NCBI GenBank assembly: GCA_002400445.1
Contig: DGQO01000240.1
Coordinates: 1 to 10,381, forward strand
From: Chitinophagaceae bacterium UBA4412
GTDB lineage: Bacteria; Bacteroidota; Bacteroidia; Chitinophagales; Chitinophagaceae
Length of the DNA stretch: 10,381 nucleotides
Direction of reading: 5' to 3'
Shown: in pieces, positions 7,249 through 10,381 of the stretch
How positions within the stretch are numbered: the stretch's first letter is position 1
How the letters are laid out: every line of letters starts with the position of its first letter
Notes under the pieces: generated by a model
Databases searched by the model: none
What the model saw: the letters and a program-made list of their open reading frames with translations, nothing else
What the model was told of the DNA's origin: nothing
Program-made: the position numbers and the translations under genes

Positions 7249-7908
7249 TTATTTTCCTGCAGCAGCAGCACTGTCTTTAGCCGGGGCTGCTGCTGTGGTA
7301 CTATCTGCAGCAGGTGCGGAGGTAGTAACTCCCTGCAGGCTGCGGATATATTTTATCACCATCCAGCGCTCTTTGCGACTCAGTTGCGAGGCATAGCTTC
7401 CCATCAGGTTCTTTCCATAAGTAATGGAATAGAACATGGTTCCATCCTTCATTGCCTTATAAGCATCCAGCGTAAAATTTGCTATACCCCCAATTTTTTG
7501 ACTTAGCGGGCCATTTCCTATGCCTTTAGCGCCATGACAAATTCCACAATTAATATTGTATAATCTTCCGGTCTCTGCCATCTCTGCACTAGTCATAGCC
7601 GTTATCGGGTTAGGTACTTCTGCACTCATTGTATATCCAGCAGTGTCATGTGGAATAGCATAAGGAAAAAGCTCTCCCCTCTTAATTGTACCTGCAGGTG
7701 GCATGGCATTAAAAAAGATGCGCATTCCACCTTTACCATTAATGTCCTGGGTAAATTTCAGGGAATCCAACTCAGCGTAAGCTTCATAAGTGCGGCTATA
7801 GGCCATATCTGGCATGTAAACATGCCCGGGCGAACGCTTATTGCTGCAAGCCGAAAGGATTACCAACCCGGTAATTGCAAATCCCAAAAAAAATGTAATT
7901 CGTTTCAT
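7249..7908 (-). CDS. actE: ActE, monoheme cytochrome c lipoprotein of Alternative Complex III
   Basis: The product has 219 residues from the ATG at 7908. A lipoprotein signal peptide is clear: MKR, a hydrophobic stretch, then the lipobox LSAC with Cys21 as the predicted lipidated residue. The mature protein is therefore tethered to the membrane on the periplasmic side. One c-type heme site, CGICH, lies at 121-125, and Met169 in KNLMGSYASQL is the likely distal heme ligand. The fold resembles a class I cytochrome c ending near WMVIKYIRSLQG. Residues about 196-219 are an Ala/Pro/Ser/Thr-rich tail. In ACIII, ActE carries electrons out toward the terminal oxidase. An upstream TTG at 7962, overlapping the actD stop, would add 18 residues before the signal peptide; it is rejected because the ATG places the lipoprotein signal exactly at the N-terminus. 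It lies 50 bp after actD and 68 bp before actF. Confidence 0.95.
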   Translation of the reverse strand: MKRITFFLGFAITGLVILSACSNKRSPGHVYMPDMAYSRTYEAYAELDSLKFTQDINGKGGMRIFFNAMPPAGTIKRGELFPYAIPHDTAGYTMSAEVPNPITAMTSAEMAETGRLYNINCGICHGAKGIGNGPLSQKIGGIANFTLDAYKAMKDGTMFYSITYGKNLMGSYASQLSRKERWMVIKYIRSLQGVTTSAPAADSTTAAAPAKDSAAAAGK

Positions 7909-7958
7909 GTAGCTGTAGTCTATCTTTTTAATAATCCGGAGCTTACCGGATGCTATGC

Positions 7959-8549
7959 TCAATAACCTTTTTCGTCTCGGTAAAGTTTCTGCTCTTTATC
8001 ATAGCGGCCAATCCACCAACCTGATTCTGCTATCTGTACGTTTATCTCTGTGGCACCGGCTTCCTGTAAAAAGTTTTGTACTGCTGCATCATCTGTCTTA
8101 TCCGTACATTCAATGGCCATTACAAATAAATCATCGGTGGCCCTTGGATGAAAATGGTGTTTTTTAATGAAGGGAGCCAGGTTGCACAGGTAACAAAACG
8201 TGATCACCATGCCTACTGCCGAAAAGAGCACGGTAAGTTCAAAGGTGATCGGAATCCAGGCTGGCAGCGCAAAATGCGGTTTTCCGCCGATGTTTAAAGG
8301 CCAGTCTTTAGTAAATATCCAACTCATGAATGTGAGTGCAGTGGTAGTGCCCAGGATGCCATAAATAAAGCCAGCAGTGTGTATGCTCGTCTCTCTGAGT
8401 CCCATTGCATGATCAAGCCCGTGCACAGGAAACGGAGTGTACACATCGTGGATTTTATATCCAGCCCTGCGAACATTTTTTACAGCAGGAAACAGCACTT
8501 TTTCGTCTGCAAAACATCCTACCACAAATTTTTTAATTCCTCCAGCCAT
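7959..8549 (-). CDS. actD: ActD, DUF3341 subunit of Alternative Complex III
   Basis: The product has 196 residues. The N-terminal 50 residues form a small alpha/beta region with the DUF3341 signature YTPFPVHGLDHAMG (37-50). Two membrane helices follow, at about 57-79 and 98-122, then a soluble C-terminal domain (about 135-185) that ends its fold with GWWIGRYD. This pattern of soluble domain, two-helix hairpin and soluble tail is the standard ActD architecture. Its biochemical role is poorly defined: it carries no cofactor motif and is regarded as a structural subunit, probably with its soluble part on the cytoplasmic side. The start is ATG at 8549, 55 bp downstream of actC, and the stop is TGA at 7959-7961. 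The leader upstream of the start holds an 11-bp imperfect tandem repeat. Its place between actC and actE is the canonical one. Confidence 0.95.
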   Translation of the reverse strand: MAGGIKKFVVGCFADEKVLFPAVKNVRRAGYKIHDVYTPFPVHGLDHAMGLRETSIHTAGFIYGILGTTTALTFMSWIFTKDWPLNIGGKPHFALPAWIPITFELTVLFSAVGMVITFCYLCNLAPFIKKHHFHPRATDDLFVMAIECTDKTDDAAVQNFLQEAGATEINVQIAESGWWIGRYDKEQKLYRDEKGY

Positions 8550-8604
8550 TATATACCATTTAAATTTTTCAAATCTTATTCAAATCCTTATTCACTGCAT
8601 ATGT

Positions 8605-10056
8605 TTAATGCGCATGTTCCACTTCATCAAGATAAAACTTCTCCGCATCTTCCTTTTCCATATCCGTCATCCTGGCTTTATAGTTTTCTCCACTCGTTTT
8701 TAAGATTGACTTAATCTCTGCTACAGCAATTACGGGGAAGTATTTTGCAAAAAGGAAGAAGCAGGTAAAGAACAGCCCGAACGTGCCAAGGTAGAAACCA
8801 ATTTCCCAGGTACTTGGACTGTAATATGTGCTCCAGCTTGAAGGTAAAAAGTCACGATAGATTGAAGTAACGATGATTACAAACCGCTCGTACCACATAC
8901 CGATATTTACAATGATACTCATGAAGAAAGTAACGGTAATATTTCTCCTGAGCTTACGGCTCCAGAACAACTGTGGTGAAACCACATTACAGAACATCAT
9001 TATCCAATAACTCCATCCATAAGGTGTAAAGATATTTGCCCTGTTTTGGCTGAAAGCATACCACTCATAAGGGTTTTGACCGTACCAGGCAATGAACAAC
9101 TCTGTAAGGTATGCGCAGCCTACAATACTGCCTGTAAGTACGATCACTTTGTTCATTGCTTCTATGTGCCCAATAGTGATGTAGTCTTGCAGATTCATCA
9201 TTTTCCGCACTACAATGAGCAGCGTTTGTACCATGGCAAAACCAGAAAAGATAGCACCTGCTACGAAATAGGGAGGGAAAATGGTTGTATGCCAACCTGG
9301 GATTACGGAAGTGGCAAAGTCAAAAGATACAATAGTATGTACAGAAAGTACCAATGGTGTTGCCAGCCCTGCTAAAACCAATGACAATGATTCGTGACGC
9401 TGCCAGTGTTTGGTACTACCCGTCCAGCCGAAAGCTGCCATACCGTACATTAATTTTCTAAATTTCGTTTTTGCACGGTCTCTTACCGTTGCAAAATCGG
9501 GTAGTAAACCGCTATACCAAAACAAAAGAGAAACTGTAAAATAAGTTGAAATTGCAAATACGTCCCAAAGTAACGGAGAGCTAAAGTTTACCCATAACGG
9601 GCCACGAGTATTGGGATAGGGCAATACAAAGAATGCCATCCACACACGACCCATGTGCCATATTGGAAACTGACCGGCACACATTACCGCAAAAATGGTC
9701 ATGGCTTCTGCTGCACGGTTTACACCTGTTCTCCAGCCTTGCCTGAAGAGCAACAGAATTGCAGAAATCAGGGTTCCGGCGTGACCGATACCTACCCACC
9801 ACACAAAGTTGGTGATATCCCAACCCCAGCCGATCGTTTTATTCAAATTCCACTGGCCCACACCGTATACCACTTCACGGTAAACAGAATAAACGCCAAA
9901 CAGCAATAAACCCACACTGATGAAAAAACCGATATACCATAAACGGCCGGGTTTCATTTCTATCGGCCCTATGATGTCCTCGGTTATCTGGTGATAATCT
10001 TTATTACCATCTACCAGTGGTTCCCTTTGTTGCGATTCGTATTTGAGTAATGACAT
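8605..10056 (-). CDS. actC: ActC, NrfD/PsrC-like quinol-oxidising membrane subunit of Alternative Complex III
   Basis: The product has 483 residues, about the usual family length, with roughly ten membrane helices after a soluble N-terminus of about 37 residues. It belongs to the NrfD/PsrC-like family; in ACIII this subunit docks with ActB and holds the proposed menaquinol site and a proton path. Family-like stretches include WWVGIGHAGT at 86-95 (His92) followed by Arg114 and Glu117, GRVWMAFFVLPYPNTRGPLW at 136-155 followed by Asp165, and SFDFATSVIPGWHTTIFPPY at 244-263 (Asp246, His256). These buried charged residues are the expected candidates for quinol binding and proton movement; their exact roles are inferred from the family. 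The start is ATG at 10056, 52 bp after actB. The gene ends in EHAH, as actB does, and is followed 55 bp later by actD. I see no sign of truncation or frameshift. Confidence 0.96.
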   Translation of the reverse strand: MSLLKYESQQREPLVDGNKDYHQITEDIIGPIEMKPGRLWYIGFFISVGLLLFGVYSVYREVVYGVGQWNLNKTIGWGWDITNFVWWVGIGHAGTLISAILLLFRQGWRTGVNRAAEAMTIFAVMCAGQFPIWHMGRVWMAFFVLPYPNTRGPLWVNFSSPLLWDVFAISTYFTVSLLFWYSGLLPDFATVRDRAKTKFRKLMYGMAAFGWTGSTKHWQRHESLSLVLAGLATPLVLSVHTIVSFDFATSVIPGWHTTIFPPYFVAGAIFSGFAMVQTLLIVVRKMMNLQDYITIGHIEAMNKVIVLTGSIVGCAYLTELFIAWYGQNPYEWYAFSQNRANIFTPYGWSYWIMMFCNVVSPQLFWSRKLRRNITVTFFMSIIVNIGMWYERFVIIVTSIYRDFLPSSWSTYYSPSTWEIGFYLGTFGLFFTCFFLFAKYFPVIAVAEIKSILKTSGENYKARMTDMEKEDAEKFYLDEVEHAH

Positions 10057-10108
10057 AGTCGTAATTAGCTTTAACCTGATTGCCAGCTTATTCGTTTTTC
10101 GTGTTCAA

Positions 10109-10381
10109 TTAATGTGCATGTTCTGCCGGTGCACCCGCACCTGTTGTAGCAGATTCCTCTTCTTCCATACCGATATGCCTGTCTGTATTCCGCACCTTGG
10201 CCATGTAACTCACATTGGGCAATACGTGCAATTGCTCCAGTACATAAAAAGTACGGGTATCATCAGCACGAAGTTTACTCACTTCACTTGCATTATCATT
10301 TACATTTCCAAACATAATGGCGTTGGTGGGACATGCCTGCATACAAGCCGTTTTCACGTTACGAACCATCGTGGGATCCTG
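10109..10381 (-). CDS. actB: ActB, iron-sulfur subunit of Alternative Complex III (3' end only)
   Basis: Only the last 90 residues are present. The reading frame is open through the right edge and continues upstream of the methionine at 10369, which is internal and not a start. The piece begins QDPTMVRNVKTACMQACPTN: Cys13 and Cys17 form the C-x3-C-P end of a ferredoxin-type cluster-binding segment, followed by AIMFGN as in ActB and related molybdopterin-family iron-sulfur proteins. In the family, ActB is a large periplasmic-side subunit that carries [4Fe-4S] and [3Fe-4S] clusters and takes electrons from quinol oxidised at ActC. The end is acidic and low in complexity (EEEESATTGAGAPAEHAH) and closes with the same four residues as ActC. 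It lies 52 bp upstream of actC, which fits the order actA-actB-actC. The identity rests on the cluster motif plus context; the molybdopterin-like domain and the other cysteines lie outside the window. Confidence 0.9.
   Translation of the reverse strand, partial: QDPTMVRNVKTACMQACPTNAIMFGNVNDNASEVSKLRADDTRTFYVLEQLHVLPNVSYMAKVRNTDRHIGMEEEESATTGAGAPAEHAH

Noticed and set aside
7909..7962. N-terminal extension of ActE from a TTG at 7962
   Set aside because: The extension puts 18 polar residues ahead of a well-formed lipoprotein signal peptide; the ATG at 7908 gives a proper signal and a normal 50-bp gap.
10109..10369. A complete 86-residue protein starting at the methionine at 10369
   Set aside because: The frame is open upstream to the window edge with ActB-like sequence (QDPT), so this methionine is internal to a gene cut by the window.

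Overview
The window is one contiguous gene block read entirely on the minus strand, so transcription runs from the right edge to the left. It encodes most of a respiratory module: Alternative Complex III (ACIII, quinol to cytochrome c oxidoreductase) followed directly by an aa3-type cytochrome c oxidase. The gene order (actB-C-D-E-F, then coxB-coxA-cyoE-coxC-coxC-coxD), the A/T-rich leaders without Shine-Dalgarno sequences, the moderate GC content and one promoter-like site of the Bacteroidota TTTG/TAnnTTTG type all point to a member of the Bacteroidota, perhaps a Chitinophagaceae-like organism. The family-level guess is inference from general resemblance only.

Layout in transcription order: the 3' end of actB (iron-sulfur subunit, cut by the right edge, 10381-10109); actC (NrfD-like membrane subunit, 10056-8605); actD (DUF3341 subunit, 8549-7959); actE (monoheme cytochrome c lipoprotein, 7908-7249); actF (second NrfD-like membrane subunit, 7180-5930); a 149-bp gap with a candidate internal promoter and a small hairpin; coxB (CuA subunit II, 5780-4740); coxA (catalytic subunit I, 4691-2880); cyoE/ctaB (heme O synthase, 2810-1881); a short subunit III (1841-1275); a longer subunit III (1231-494); and coxD (small subunit IV, 456-25). 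All other gaps are 37-69 bp, as expected for one operon. No stretch over 300 bp lacks a gene, and no RNA gene, mobile element, CRISPR array or strong intrinsic terminator was seen.

How the parts work together: ACIII oxidises menaquinol in the membrane (ActC, with ActB iron-sulfur clusters) and passes electrons through c-type hemes (ActA, outside the window, and ActE) to CuA of CoxB. CoxA then reduces oxygen at its heme a3-CuB site and pumps protons. CyoE makes heme O, the precursor of heme A. CoxB has no heme c domain, which fits direct electron delivery from ACIII heme c, as in the ACIII-aa3 supercomplex known from Flavobacterium johnsoniae.

Nothing here amounts to an undescribed system. 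The points most worth a second look are the candidate promoter and leader hairpin separating the ACIII and oxidase halves, the two adjacent subunit III genes (the short one lacks the usual glutamate of helix 3), the extra membrane segments and CuA-site glutamine of CoxB, and the near-identical ends of actB and actC.
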